In this document: one piece after another, positions 28,348-38,010 of the stretch
How positions within the stretch are numbered: the first letter of the stretch is position 1
Layout: the number at the start of each line of letters is the position of its first letter
Source of the DNA: Planctomycetota bacterium
Lineage (GTDB): Bacteria > Planctomycetota > Planctomycetia > Pirellulales > Lacipirellulaceae
Direction: 5' to 3'
DNA: 64,000 nt
Assembly (NCBI GenBank): GCA_013152205.1
Contig: JAADGV010000088.1
Coordinates: 62,001 to 126,000, forward strand
The notes under the pieces: generated by a model
What the model was told of the DNA's origin: nothing
What the model saw: only the letters and a program-made list of their open reading frames with translations
The model's database searches: none
Made by a program: the position numbers and the translations under genes

Positions 28348-28788
28348 CGTATGTTTGAATTGGCGATCGACGTACGCTCTGTTAGCAGCCGCCTCGGCCA
28401 GAAATCGAGTCCTTCTCAACCGCGCTAACTGGTGTGCTATCACACATGTGTAGCGCATATATTCCGCATAACCGGAATCGGCATTTTTATCGTGCTCGTC
28501 CTTGCCAACCTGTTCGGGCTACGGTTGTTCGACCTGGGCAAACTTTGTCGATTGCGTGCTATTTGTAGCGGTCTTGCCTAATGTGAACAGCACAATACCT
28601 CGGGTTTGGCGGGAATATGCCGTAGAAAGACCCGCTTTGCAATCAGTGACCTACGGTTCAAGAGGGGAGAAAACAAGCACGCATACAGCATCAAAGCCCC
28701 CATGGCCCGGCCATCTGTGGCCGGAAACACCAAAACACACAGAAGTAATACGCACCAACCCGCCAACCCCGACTGCGGCCGTTGTTCG
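28348..28788. other. Divergent intergenic region
   Basis: This 441-base space lies between a minus- and a plus-strand gene and should hold both promoters, but none is convincing. It contains a short hairpin ATTCCGcataacCGGAAT near 28467-28484 and the palindrome GGCCCGGCCATCTGTGGCC near 28704, which resembles GCCCGGCCATCCTGGCC at 53959. The open frame across its second half looks non-coding. Confidence 0.45.
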
Positions 28789-31086
28789 ATGACCAACCCA
28801 AAGCCAAATACTGACACCGTCCAGCCCACCTCAGCTGACGAGCAGTTTACCAAGACCGCTCCCGCCAAGTCGGCACGTCCTGCGGAAACCGAGCATCAAG
28901 TCGCTGAGATCAGCTCGCTACTCAGCTCGCTCGAAGAGGCTGCTGTCGAAAGCGGACTGGCTGCCCATCCTCATTCAGAATCTCGCCCAGCAGACGCCTC
29001 GCATGAAAATCAATTGGTTCAGGTGCGCCTTGGTCTCGCCAGTAGCCTATTTACGGCATTAAGGCATAAACACTCACAGACGGCTGCTCATAGCCTACGG
29101 GTCGCTCTAGGCTGTAGCTCATGGGCGTTGTTTGCAGATCTGGACGAAGAAACACGCGACGCAGTTGAGCTAGCAGCGTTGATGCACGACCTTGGCAAAA
29201 TCGGCGTCCCAGACCGAATCCTACTCAAACCCAATCGATTGACGTCCGAAGAATCGTCGCTGGTCAATCGACATCGCGAGATCGGTTTACAGATTCTAGC
29301 CAACTGTTGCAACTCCGAACGTGTGCTCTCGGCAGTTCGATACACGGGGGCTCGCTACGATGGCTTGAACACCGACCTGCCGGCTAAGTGCGAAGAGATT
29401 CCTCTTGAAGCACGCATGATCACAATTGTCGATGCTTTCGATTCGATGACAACCGACCACGTCTATCGACCGGCTTGTTCTCGCGAACGAGCGCTGAGCG
29501 AACTCTTCGTTTGTTCAGGAACGCAATTCGACCGAGAGCTAGTGAAGCAATTCGTCGAGATGCTCACCCAGCAACACGATGCGCTTTCAACTCGTGTGGC
29601 CAACCGATGGCTAGGCGAGCTTACCAACCAAAAGTCGGCACTGCCGTGGGAAGCACCAGCAAAGAACTCAACTTCAGAACTAAGCCAGGCCGGTCTGTCT
29701 GCTGGGCCACGGCCTCTTTTTGAACAAAAGCTAATCGATGCGATGCACGATGGTGTTGTGTTTGTCGATTCCCAAGGCATTATCACACTGTGGAGCAAGG
29801 GTACCGAACGCATCACGGGGGTCAGTCGTAGTGCTGCTACCGGACGCGTTTTTGTGCCGAGCCTGCTCGACATGTGTAATCATGCGGGCAAACTAACGCC
29901 AGAAGATGCCTGCCCCGTGGCCAAGGCACTTACCACCAATACACAGCTGCGCAAGCGTTTGCTGGTGATCGGACGCCAAGGCAAACACGTAGCGATCGAT
30001 TTACATGCTATTCCGGTACATGCTGAAGATGGATCGGTCCAGGGGGCCACAGTTTTGCTTCACGACGCCGAGCCGGAGGCCACGCTCGAAGAAAAGTGCG
30101 AAGCGCTGCACGCCGAAGCGACCAAAGACCCCATGACCAAGGTCGCAAATCGCGCAGAATTCGACCGTATGCAAGCCTTATTTATCGAGGCTCACCAGCA
30201 AGCAGGCTTGCCGTGCAGCCTCATCATGGTCGACATCGATCATTTCAAGAGTATTAACGACACCTTCGGCCATCAGGCAGGTGACGAAGCTATTATCACC
30301 GTCGTGAATTTGCTCTCGTCCATGTGTCGCTCAGGCGACTTGGTTGCCCGGTATGGCGGCGAAGAATTTGCCGTCCTGTGTGCCGATTGCAGCAACGCCG
30401 ACGCGGCCCGACGTGCGGATCAAATTCGTAAGCAACTCGCCGAGGTACAACATGTTTGCCTAGGAAACAAGAGCATCACCGCAAGCTTCGGTGTCACCGA
30501 GTTGCAATCCGGCGATACTTCTGAATCAATGCTTCGCCGCTCAGATCGAGCGCTACTGACGGCGAAAGAACAAGGGCGTAACCAAGTCGTTCAATTGGGT
30601 AATGGTATGGAAAAATTACAACGAAAAAAGCGGTGGTGGAACTTTGGCGGACGTCGGTCTGGGCCAGTTGTCGAAAGCACACTGACGACGGCAGTGCCGA
30701 TCGATATTGCCGTCGAAAAACTACGTGGCTTTGTCTCCGATCACAAAGCGAAGATCGTCTCGACAAAAGAAAATTTGGTCGAGCTAGAAATGTCCAGCGA
30801 GTCGGTCTCTTACGATCGCCGTCGAGGAGATCGCCATACCGCCTTCCGAATCGAACTACAATTTCACGAGGACAAAATCGAACGGTCGAACAACCTCGGC
30901 TACGCGGCCGGAATCTATACGCAAACTCGTATCGAACTGAAAATTCGCCCCAAACGGGCACGGGGTGGTCGCAAAGCCGATCGGGCCGAGCGTGCGCGAT
31001 TGATTAAACAGAGCATCCAAGCCTATTTAATGGCTAGTGAAGGTAATGAGGTAGAAGAAGAATTTGTTCCAGCGGTTGCCAGGTAG
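28789..31086 (+). CDS. Degenerate HD-GYP / PAS / GGDEF diguanylate cyclase
   Basis: A 765-residue cytoplasmic c-di-GMP protein. The start is ATG 28789; the frame is open 61 codons earlier, but that part does not read as protein. Residues about 80-270 are an HD domain with HDLGKIGVPDRIL (H133, D134). The later HHExxDGxGYP block, however, is replaced by RYTGARYDGLNTDLP (184-198), so phosphodiesterase activity is doubtful. A PAS domain follows (about 305-415), then GGDEF with GGEEF at 523-527 and an inhibitory RxxD site (RSGD, 514-517) at the standard five-residue distance. The cyclase therefore looks active and product-inhibited. The last 165 residues contain a Lys/Arg-rich stretch and an alpha/beta domain I cannot name. 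Confidence 0.88.
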   Translation: MTNPKPNTDTVQPTSADEQFTKTAPAKSARPAETEHQVAEISSLLSSLEEAAVESGLAAHPHSESRPADASHENQLVQVRLGLASSLFTALRHKHSQTAAHSLRVALGCSSWALFADLDEETRDAVELAALMHDLGKIGVPDRILLKPNRLTSEESSLVNRHREIGLQILANCCNSERVLSAVRYTGARYDGLNTDLPAKCEEIPLEARMITIVDAFDSMTTDHVYRPACSRERALSELFVCSGTQFDRELVKQFVEMLTQQHDALSTRVANRWLGELTNQKSALPWEAPAKNSTSELSQAGLSAGPRPLFEQKLIDAMHDGVVFVDSQGIITLWSKGTERITGVSRSAATGRVFVPSLLDMCNHAGKLTPEDACPVAKALTTNTQLRKRLLVIGRQGKHVAIDLHAIPVHAEDGSVQGATVLLHDAEPEATLEEKCEALHAEATKDPMTKVANRAEFDRMQALFIEAHQQAGLPCSLIMVDIDHFKSINDTFGHQAGDEAIITVVNLLSSMCRSGDLVARYGGEEFAVLCADCSNADAARRADQIRKQLAEVQHVCLGNKSITASFGVTELQSGDTSESMLRRSDRALLTAKEQGRNQVVQLGNGMEKLQRKKRWWNFGGRRSGPVVESTLTTAVPIDIAVEKLRGFVSDHKAKIVSTKENLVELEMSSESVSYDRRRGDRHTAFRIELQFHEDKIERSNNLGYAAGIYTQTRIELKIRPKRARGGRKADRAERARLIKQSIQAYLMASEGNEVEEEFVPAVAR

Positions 31087-31164
31087 GTAATATCGTCAGA
31101 CGTCGAGAAACTTTCCTCCCGTCCATGGGCCATGCAGGAAGTCGATCAAAAGAGGTAAAAAACG

Positions 31165-31491
31165 ATGAGACGCGAAATCAACGAACCAAAACATTGGCGA
31201 TCCCAAGCCGCTGGCAGTGCTACCCAAGGCTCCTGCTGGGCCGGACGTCGTCACTCGCATTCAGCGACGGCATTGCCTGCGGAGGCAGTCGACGCCGCAT
31301 TTGCCTCAGAATCGGTAACGGTCGAGGCTGTACGTGGCTCGCGACGCGACATGCAAGCAGCCGAAACGACCAGCGAGAAGAGTTCGCCCGGGCGCCCCGA
31401 CCTAATCAGCAGCCTATCGACACAGTTGACAATGCTCGAAGCCCAGCACGAGCAATTAAGCCGACTGCTGGCTCAAGCGCAAAACCGGTAG
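31165..31491 (+). CDS. Small hypothetical protein with C-terminal coiled coil
   Basis: A 108-residue frame with AGAGG nine bases before its ATG, 78 bases after the GGDEF gene. The N-terminal two thirds are rich in Arg, Ser and Ala without strong fold signs. The end (LISSLSTQLTMLEAQHEQLS) is a likely heptad helix. No known family. The good ribosome site and position support a real gene; composition alone does not. A second overlapping frame (31125-31505) is less likely. Confidence 0.45.
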   Translation: MRREINEPKHWRSQAAGSATQGSCWAGRRHSHSATALPAEAVDAAFASESVTVEAVRGSRRDMQAAETTSEKSSPGRPDLISSLSTQLTMLEAQHEQLSRLLAQAQNR

Positions 31492-31550
31492 GTAACCGTT
31501 CCTAGCCTAATAGCAAACAATCACGATATTGGACTTAGCCATCTCCTTTC

Positions 31551-31670
31551 AGGACGATTGCAAAGTCGCTGTGTGAGGCGTCTCCGACGCCGAACGAGAG
31601 TCGAAACAAAACACTATCGGCATCAGAGACGCCTCCCACAACGGCAAATTGCCGATTTTGCAATCGTCCT
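31551..31670. repeat. 120-bp palindromic element with terminal inverted motif
   Basis: It starts AGGACGATTGCAAAGTCGC (31551-31569) and ends GATTTTGCAATCGTCCT (31654-31670), the reverse complement in 16 of 17 positions. Inside, GTGAGGCGTCTCCGACGCCGA pairs imperfectly with TCGGCATCAGAGACGCCTC near 31617. It has the layout of a small non-autonomous mobile element or REP composite. Confidence 0.8.
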
Positions 31671-31747
31671 GCATCTCCTTTTGCTGCCAATTGCCACGCC
31701 TCTGTGGATTCGATATGCTGCTAGTGATCTGGCAATCCTGAATTGAC

Positions 31748-31828
<81 letters not shown>

Positions 31829-31928
31829 ATCGAACCCCTCATTGCAGGCCCGCCGTTTGAGCTTTCCGCGTTATAAACTTCCAGGCAATGCGTCCTGGCA
31901 TCAGCAACCATAGAAGGAGACGAATCTC

Positions 31929-32540
31929 ATGGCTTACACACTCCCCGAACTGCCCTACGCCGCAGACGCCTTAGAGCCGCATATCGACGCCAAGACCATG
32001 GAAATTCATCATGGCAAACACCACAACGCTTACGTAACCAAGGTCAACGCCGCGCTCGAGGGGGCGGGGGTCGCTGAACAATCGATCGAAGACCTGTGCC
32101 GAAATATCGAGTCGGTGCCTGAAAACATTCGTGGTGCTGTTCGTAACAACGGCGGAGGCCACGCCAACCACTCGTTGTTTTGGAGTGTGATGGGGCCTAA
32201 CGGCGGCGGCGAGCCAACCGGAGCGTTGGCCGAGGCAATCAACAGCGAATTGGGCGGCTTCGCCAGTTTCAAAGAAGCATTTTCGAATGCCGCCGCCACA
32301 CGCTTTGGCAGCGGTTGGGCTTGGCTAACCGTCGACTCGGCTGGCAAGCTCGTCGTCGAAAGCAGTCCCAATCAAGACAACCCCTACATGGCCGGCAACA
32401 CCCCGATTTTGGGCTTGGATGTTTGGGAACATGCTTACTACCTAAACTACCAAAACCGTCGCCCCGACTATATCGCCGCATTCTACAACGTGATCGACTG
32501 GAACGCCGTAGCCCAACGCTACGATCAAGCCAAAAGCTAA
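31929..32540 (+). CDS. sodA: Superoxide dismutase, Mn-type
   Basis: A 203-residue Fe/Mn superoxide dismutase that turns superoxide into oxygen and hydrogen peroxide. The metal ligands are H27 (EIHHGKHH), H81 ([10 protein letters not shown]), D164 and H168 ([10 protein letters not shown]). The manganese type is favoured by GGHANH at the first site and the active-site glutamine in NQDNPYM ahead of the last ligands. No signal peptide, so cytoplasmic. AAGGAG lies nine bases before ATG 31929. It stands alone, with repeats upstream and a quiet gap downstream. Metal use is predicted from these signatures. Confidence 0.95.
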   Translation: MAYTLPELPYAADALEPHIDAKTMEIHHGKHHNAYVTKVNAALEGAGVAEQSIEDLCRNIESVPENIRGAVRNNGGGHANHSLFWSVMGPNGGGEPTGALAEAINSELGGFASFKEAFSNAAATRFGSGWAWLTVDSAGKLVVESSPNQDNPYMAGNTPILGLDVWEHAYYLNYQNRRPDYIAAFYNVIDWNAVAQRYDQAKS

Positions 32541-32844
32541 GGCAATGACAAACCCGAGCTGAGACTCCTCGGATCGGTGCTTCGACACCATCCCTTCCGT
32601 AAAGTGATCTCAATGGTTGTAGCTTGAGAGCCGTTCGGGTTCCGCGAGCGTAAGTTGCTTGCTGGACGGCGTCGGCCAGCGAGATTCGACCCTAGACGCC
32701 CCGTTTATTCTCAATGAAAGGGCAATACGCCTCCGGTTGAATCGCTTGCCCTCCTTGCCAACAAACAACTTTTGGACTCTCGCGACAAAACTGGTGAGAA
32801 ACCCGGGCTAACAGTTATCACTGGAAAATGTCTTCCAAGTATCC
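32541..32844. other. Intergenic gap
   Basis: This 304-base space separates sodA from the convergent glycosyltransferase gene. I see no open frame with a ribosome site, no tRNA and no clear terminator. Confidence 0.5.
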
Positions 32845-33771
32845 TCAGGCGGCAGCCTCCTCAAGGTCCATGCTTAGGTTTTTTTGCTGCGAGGGGATCG
32901 GTAATCCGGGAACCGATGTCTTTTGGATCTGCTGAAGGACTTGGGTTGCAGTCTCCCGTTCGCTTTGAGTCAGTGGGACATTGCGTCGCTTGATTAGTGT
33001 GTGACGCATTCCCAATCCATGGGCCAGTTTGTGTACTGCTGATTTCATATAGGACTTTCCGATCAGCCAACGGGTTTCCATGTCCCCCACAAAAGAGCGG
33101 CCATATTTTCGAAACAAGGCACGGTCCGATTGGCAGCCATGGAGATAATTGCCGAGCATTTGCCCCCCGGCCGTTTCACGAACATACATCAAAGGATGGG
33201 GGCTTACGGAAAACGTTGAATCGAAGCAAGATCGGCACCAGAGATCTCGATCCTGCGAGCGTCGCAACGACTCGTCGTAAGGATGCTGGGCAAACCACTG
33301 ACGACGCGCAACGGCGGTGACATGCACCATAACCCCATGCGCCAACGTGGAACGGGGAGTGGTTCGGGCAGGACAATTTCCTCGGACGCCTTGCACAGCG
33401 TAACTCTCGTCAATGGAATACATGGCGGACCCAACAACGTCGACTTCCGGACACCGGTCGAATATTGCCAATTGCTTTTCGAGACGTTTCGGATGCATTA
33501 TGTCATCCGCATCCATTCTTACAAGGTAATCCCCTTGCGCTAGAGCGGTAATTTGATTGAGTCGAGCTGCAAGCCCTCGGTTCGTTGCCTCACTGACAAC
33601 ACGAACTCGTGGATCCGAGACGGACATCGCAATTTCTAACGAGCGGTCCTGTGATCCATCGTCGATAAGGATCAATTCCCAGTCTTGAAACGACTGAGCG
33701 AACACAGAGCGAATCGCGTCAGCAAGCGTTTCTTCATTGTTGTAAAACGGTAGTCCAATGGTTGCTTTCAT
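32845..33771 (-). CDS. Family 2 glycosyltransferase
   Basis: A 308-residue GT-A enzyme. It opens with KATIGLPFYNNEETLADAIR, the family 2 nucleotide-binding start, followed by ELILIDDGSQDRS and the metal-binding RMDADDIMHP (DxD type). ANRGLAARLNQ and a late GGQMLGNYLHGCQ complete the pattern. No membrane helix. It transfers a sugar from a nucleotide sugar to a growing surface glycan. Its ATG overlaps the stop of the polymerase/ligase gene by four bases (ATGA), which implies translational coupling. Last gene of the minus arm. Donor and acceptor unknown. Confidence 0.9.
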   Translation of the reverse strand: MKATIGLPFYNNEETLADAIRSVFAQSFQDWELILIDDGSQDRSLEIAMSVSDPRVRVVSEATNRGLAARLNQITALAQGDYLVRMDADDIMHPKRLEKQLAIFDRCPEVDVVGSAMYSIDESYAVQGVRGNCPARTTPRSTLAHGVMVHVTAVARRQWFAQHPYDESLRRSQDRDLWCRSCFDSTFSVSPHPLMYVRETAGGQMLGNYLHGCQSDRALFRKYGRSFVGDMETRWLIGKSYMKSAVHKLAHGLGMRHTLIKRRNVPLTQSERETATQVLQQIQKTSVPGLPIPSQQKNLSMDLEEAAA

Positions 33772-35168
33772 CCAACAAACCTTGGTAGCGTCGGCTCTCG
33801 CCGTCTAGGTCGGGAAATCGGTTTAACGAGTACTCGGGAGTTCTTGGCCGAGGGCCGAAAGGCCGTTAGGTGCCCGGGATTGTCAATGCAGACATAGGCC
33901 GCCGCGGCAAAAAAAAGCCAGACATGGGCAGTCTGGCCAATGGAAATGACGCAGCCATGGAGCAGAATCAATAGCAGCCAGCTCAATGCCAAAGGAGTGA
34001 ACGAAATCCCTTGGATACGTCTTGATTGGGGAAATAACGCTGAGAAGCCAAGTCGAAATAACACAAGCAGCGGTAGAGCCAAGAAACCTATCAATCCGAC
34101 GAGTCCTGAAGTGGACAGAAATTTCAGATACATGTTGTGGCTGCTAATTTCAAGCTCACCTTTCCGCGTGGAAACGGTGAACTTCGCTGCTTCTGCGCCT
34201 GCGCCGAATATGGGATGTTCAAGGAAGATGTCGTACGCAATTTCAAAAAGATCACGTCTTGAGTCATCTTCCATTTTAGCCAGTGCGTCATCAGGAGATT
34301 CGATCAAGGTGACGAGCCGTTCGGGTAAACTTTCTTTGTTGAAAGTAAATAGCGCAAAGCCAACCATCAGAGCCATCGCACTGAGTGCTATGATGCGGGG
34401 CGAAAAAAACAGCCGTCCCTGAACTCGACCAGCAAACCATAGAAGAAGCACAGTAGAAACGCACGCCGTGAGAGCGGCTCCTCGTGAACCGCTCATCGCA
34501 AGGCCAAGCAAAGCGCTTGCGGTTACCAAGGTGAGCACCAGTCGAAAAGCCGGACGGTCCTTGATTGTGAGTAAGCCAACACCTGTGACAAATGCGATGG
34601 CACACAAATTGGCAAAGCGATTTGCACCAGGCATCAGTCCTTGCCATCGGCCATTGCCCATACGAACTGAGGAGGTGACCATATGAGGCAAATCGATATT
34701 AGCGAATGCAAGCATGACCGAAAAGAGTGTGCCCAGCAGAATTCCAGCTAGCAACCAGCGAACTCGACCGGTTCGTAACAGAAGTTTTAGCGCAGCGAAA
34801 TATGCAGTCACATTCACAAGCGTTCGAACGCAAATTAGTTGTCCGTCGTTGTCGAACGCGGCATGCCGAATAAGCATGTAGCCTGCCCAGAGACAGGGAA
34901 GGATAAAATAAATTCTAGGCACATCTTTTCGGATCGAAGGCAAAAACAGAATTGCAATTAGCGTGACAAGAATCGGCCCCAACTGTACTGGCCGGACATC
35001 AAAGCCGGCAACCGCAATAAGGTTGAAGTACAAAGTTACTGAGACGCCAAGAAGCAATAGCGCATATTTGGGCCAAGATTCTTCGTGTTTTTTCCGTATT
35101 CGGCGGGAGGCTACTAGCGTCGGGTTCATGGAATAAGATGGTTGCTGAGGTATTCGTAGAGAATCCAT
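33768..35168 (-). CDS. O-antigen ligase/polymerase-like membrane protein (Wzy/WaaL type)
   Basis: A 466-residue protein with about ten hydrophobic helices (for example YALLLLGVSVTLYFNLIAVA and MLAFANIDLP upstream of a cytoplasmic loop). The signature is the large periplasmic loop HPIFGAGAEAAK ... SSHNMYLKFLSTSGLVGLIG, typical of Wzy_C/O-antigen ligase proteins. It would polymerise or attach lipid-linked oligosaccharide units at the outer face of the inner membrane. Two start ATGs are possible (35168 and 13 codons later), neither with a ribosome site. It sits 13 bases downstream of the kinase-methyltransferase gene. Polymerase versus ligase cannot be told from sequence. Confidence 0.85.
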   Translation of the reverse strand: MDSLRIPQQPSYSMNPTLVASRRIRKKHEESWPKYALLLLGVSVTLYFNLIAVAGFDVRPVQLGPILVTLIAILFLPSIRKDVPRIYFILPCLWAGYMLIRHAAFDNDGQLICVRTLVNVTAYFAALKLLLRTGRVRWLLAGILLGTLFSVMLAFANIDLPHMVTSSVRMGNGRWQGLMPGANRFANLCAIAFVTGVGLLTIKDRPAFRLVLTLVTASALLGLAMSGSRGAALTACVSTVLLLWFAGRVQGRLFFSPRIIALSAMALMVGFALFTFNKESLPERLVTLIESPDDALAKMEDDSRRDLFEIAYDIFLEHPIFGAGAEAAKFTVSTRKGELEISSHNMYLKFLSTSGLVGLIGFLALPLLVLFRLGFSALFPQSRRIQGISFTPLALSWLLLILLHGCVISIGQTAHVWLFFAAAAYVCIDNPGHLTAFRPSAKNSRVLVKPISRPRRREPTLPRFVG

Positions 35169-35181
35169 TGCAAGTTGGTGG

Positions 35182-36603
35182 TTAACGCTGAAGGATCGCT
35201 ACGTTTCTTGACCCACAATCGCCATCGCTGATCCTGCCTCGCCAAACAATCTGGCAATTCCACGCATTCTGAATTTTGCGAAGATTTTCGTCTGCTTCTT
35301 CGTTTGTTATTCCTTCGTGGTCTTCAAAAAAAACAGTTTTCCATGGGATATTTGCCAGATCGCGGATAATGCCCACATGCTGAATTGCTGCGAGATAAAA
35401 CAATACCGACCCTTCCAACTTTGCTTTCAACCACTCGGGAACCGACGCTGAAATTTCATACTCGGGAGAGAGTTGGGTTGGAATGAGAGTCGAGCACGCG
35501 GCTCCAAGAACCTGCATGACCTTGCGAGAGTGAGGAACCACGTTTGGTAAGTCCCATCCGATACCCCAGGCAGCACCGTCACCGATTGCATGTGCCAACA
35601 TCACTCCGGTGTTGCAGCAAACGTCAAGAACCACCTTGCCTGACACTTGCACACCATGTTTTTCAAGCATCGAGCGGTAGATTTTCCATCGATACTCTGT
35701 ATCGCGTTTTGCCGTTGAGGAAAGGCCAGGAATGCTCTGATAGAGATATTTTTTGCCATCTCGAAATAAACTAGAGGAACCGCCAAAATGCACATCTTCG
35801 GACGAATTCTCGGTGATCTTCTTCAGCAGTGGTTGTTGATTTGCCAGCAACTGCTGGAAATCGATGTACATCAATTCTCCGGTCGACCGCTCGCGAAGAA
35901 GGTTGAAATTGCAGTGTGGGGGTAGGAAGTCGGGGTCTTTTAGCCCTCGGACGGGAACCAACTCAAGGAGTCCCTGCGAAACCAAGGGACGCAGCTTATT
36001 GACAAATTCTTCGCAATCTTCTGGCGAAGCAAGGTCTCCCTCGACATGGCGGACAGCAAACGCGGTCATCTCTTCAGAACCCGATTGCAAATGAGCGATC
36101 CCGTAGCATGGTGGCCCAAGATCCAAGGCCGCTAGCGCATTGGCAGCCAATGCCTGGTTGGTCACCGGGCCCATCATGCTTTTCGTAAGACGGCGCTGAT
36201 CGCCATTGGCGATGTACGAAGCTTTGGCTGGCGATTGAAAGTTCCTTAAGATTTTGAAGCCGGCATCCGTCGGGTAGTCACGAACGATCTCCCCGAGAAA
36301 TTCTCCTAGTGCTTTTTGGGGTGGCAAATAGATCGAATGTCGACCGGTCGAGTACCGAATCTCGTGTTCCTTGCATCGATCAAGCAATTGTTCTGGAGAT
36401 GAAACCGCAAGAGGTAGGTTATACTTTGAAATATTACTCAGGTAAGTGCGGTGGCGTTTCAAGCCAAGGTTTCCCGAGCCGAGTGTCCGGATTCGGTTTT
36501 GTGTTATGTGCAAAGCGGTCCTTGATTCGCGATATATTCGACGAAGCCACTCATATTGACGCAGATAGTTATAGAGTTGTGTAGTCGTTGAAGGGTGGTT
36601 CAT
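35182..36603 (-). CDS. Kinase-like domain fused to SAM-dependent methyltransferase
   Basis: A 473-residue protein. Residues 323-340 (KVVLDVCCNTGVMLAHAIG) are motif I of a class I methyltransferase that runs to the C-terminus. The N-terminal half (about 120-265) resembles small-molecule or lipid-sugar kinases. A lysine lies in RRLTKSM, a hinge-like AFAVRHVEGD follows, then PPHCNFNLLRE (H230 and N234) with an IDF aspartate (D248) 18 residues on. The usual aspartate after the histidine is Asn, so catalysis is uncertain. In a glycan locus such a pair could phosphorylate and methylate a chain end, as in known O-antigen length control by WbdD. This is an inference from architecture. First 110 residues unassigned. 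No signal peptide. Confidence 0.65.
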   Translation of the reverse strand: MNHPSTTTQLYNYLRQYEWLRRIYRESRTALHITQNRIRTLGSGNLGLKRHRTYLSNISKYNLPLAVSSPEQLLDRCKEHEIRYSTGRHSIYLPPQKALGEFLGEIVRDYPTDAGFKILRNFQSPAKASYIANGDQRRLTKSMMGPVTNQALAANALAALDLGPPCYGIAHLQSGSEEMTAFAVRHVEGDLASPEDCEEFVNKLRPLVSQGLLELVPVRGLKDPDFLPPHCNFNLLRERSTGELMYIDFQQLLANQQPLLKKITENSSEDVHFGGSSSLFRDGKKYLYQSIPGLSSTAKRDTEYRWKIYRSMLEKHGVQVSGKVVLDVCCNTGVMLAHAIGDGAAWGIGWDLPNVVPHSRKVMQVLGAACSTLIPTQLSPEYEISASVPEWLKAKLEGSVLFYLAAIQHVGIIRDLANIPWKTVFFEDHEGITNEEADENLRKIQNAWNCQIVWRGRISDGDCGSRNVAILQR

Positions 36604-36615
36604 GAATCTGTTTCT

Positions 36616-38001
36616 CTAATTCGAGGGGAGAGGTGTTGTGTGTCGTCGTACGACGGAACCGATAAGCAGGACGTAAAAAATGATCCTAAGAACTGCTGCG
36701 GCGCCGAGCGCAATGACGGCACCCCAAAGGGCGTAGCGTGGCACCAAGAACCAACAGGCCCCGAGGGTAAAGATGGTGTTTAGTCCGTATACCACAACTT
36801 GCTGCCGGAAAAGATGGGCAGCGGTTGTTGCTAGTGAGAGCGTTGTCGCGATCGCAGAGATGGTACCGACGAGCATTAATGCAATGAAAAGGTCGGAGTA
36901 CGCTGCATAGTCGGCCTGGTAGACAATTGCCAGAAGTGGTTTCCCCCACAAGGATGCGACGCACACCGCCACCGCACCGACCAAAAAAGCAACGAACGTA
37001 GCTCGGACGACATAACGTAAAAATTTGTTTGTATCCCCTGAATCTAGGGCTTTTGCCAGTGATGGCATCGTCGAGGTTCCTAAAGCGCGTACGAACAGGT
37101 TGATAGCAATCGTCGATGAGGCGAGTGCAGCAAAATATCCCAGTTCTCGCTCCCCGATATACATCACAATCAGATAACGGGGAATATTGATATTCAACGC
37201 GCATAGGAAGGTACCGATGCCCAGTGGAAGAGCAACTAGCGCCAGCCGAAAGGTCGCAGCCGAACCAATCCTCGCACGAACCGAGCGAATAAAGCTGGCA
37301 GCGACATCGCGTAGTCGGGTTTCGCCTTCCGCCTCAGAGGCAAGGATTGATAAGCCACAAGGAAGGTCAAAGAGGACCAGCAACAACAACCAAGCACCGG
37401 CCAGGACTGCCATGGCAGCAAGCAAGCTGTGAGTGAAGTAGAGAGCCAGCGAGACGGAAAGGACCGAGAGGATACCATTGAGAGCCAGCGATTTTGCGCT
37501 GTAGTCCATGCGCTCAACACGCTGAAAAAGTCCATGAAACACGTCGCTTAGCGATTCTAACGATTTAGCGACGCCGACAAGGAGGATGAGCATGACCATG
37601 TTCTTGTCATACCCAGAGAACAGGGTAAAGCTAGCAACGATAGCAGCTGCTAGTAGCACCGTCATTGACCGCAGAGAAAAATAGCTACTAAAGTCAAATT
37701 CACTGCGGGTATCGACGGTCTGAACACTACGAAGGTTAATGTTGCATAGCGTAAAAATCGGCGTGCAGATTCCCATCGCCAGGGCATAGCTCCCTACCAT
37801 TTCGGGTGAGCCGAGCTTCGTTAAAGCGACAAGAATTCCCCAACGGCATCCTGTGGAGACGAGATTACCGGCAAACATCCAAGAAAAATTTCGTCGCAAC
37901 GTCAGCGGCAAGAAGGATTGGCTGCCACGAATGTTCTCACCGGGAAAACCCGTTGCAGCGTCTCTTAGGGTAGTAGTATGCGATCGAAACAAGGTATTCA
38001 C
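36616..38001 (-). CDS. Polysaccharide flippase (Wzx/MATE-like)
   Basis: A 461-residue multi-helix membrane protein, about 12 to 14 hydrophobic segments. It includes NFSWMFAGNLVSTGCRWGIL and MTVLLAAAIVASFTLFSG near the start, and the late LSLATTAAHLFRQQVVVYGL and TLGACWFLVPRYALWGAVIA, arranged like Wzx and RfbX exporters. It should move undecaprenyl-linked repeat units across the inner membrane. The start is a GTG at 38001 with GCGAGAGC just upstream; other starts are possible. Thirteen bases separate its stop from the next gene of the minus arm. The 235-base repeat copy 1 begins ten bases before it, so its promoter probably lies in or beyond that repeat. Confidence 0.82.
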   Translation of the reverse strand: MNTLFRSHTTTLRDAATGFPGENIRGSQSFLPLTLRRNFSWMFAGNLVSTGCRWGILVALTKLGSPEMVGSYALAMGICTPIFTLCNINLRSVQTVDTRSEFDFSSYFSLRSMTVLLAAAIVASFTLFSGYDKNMVMLILLVGVAKSLESLSDVFHGLFQRVERMDYSAKSLALNGILSVLSVSLALYFTHSLLAAMAVLAGAWLLLLVLFDLPCGLSILASEAEGETRLRDVAASFIRSVRARIGSAATFRLALVALPLGIGTFLCALNINIPRYLIVMYIGERELGYFAALASSTIAINLFVRALGTSTMPSLAKALDSGDTNKFLRYVVRATFVAFLVGAVAVCVASLWGKPLLAIVYQADYAAYSDLFIALMLVGTISAIATTLSLATTAAHLFRQQVVVYGLNTIFTLGACWFLVPRYALWGAVIALGAAAVLRIIFYVLLIGSVVRRHTTPLPSN

Positions 38002-38010
38002 GCTCTCGCT

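Noticed and set aside
28606-28788. Sixty-one extra N-terminal residues on the GGDEF protein
   Set aside because: Composition is not protein-like and part of it is a palindrome; no ribosome site.
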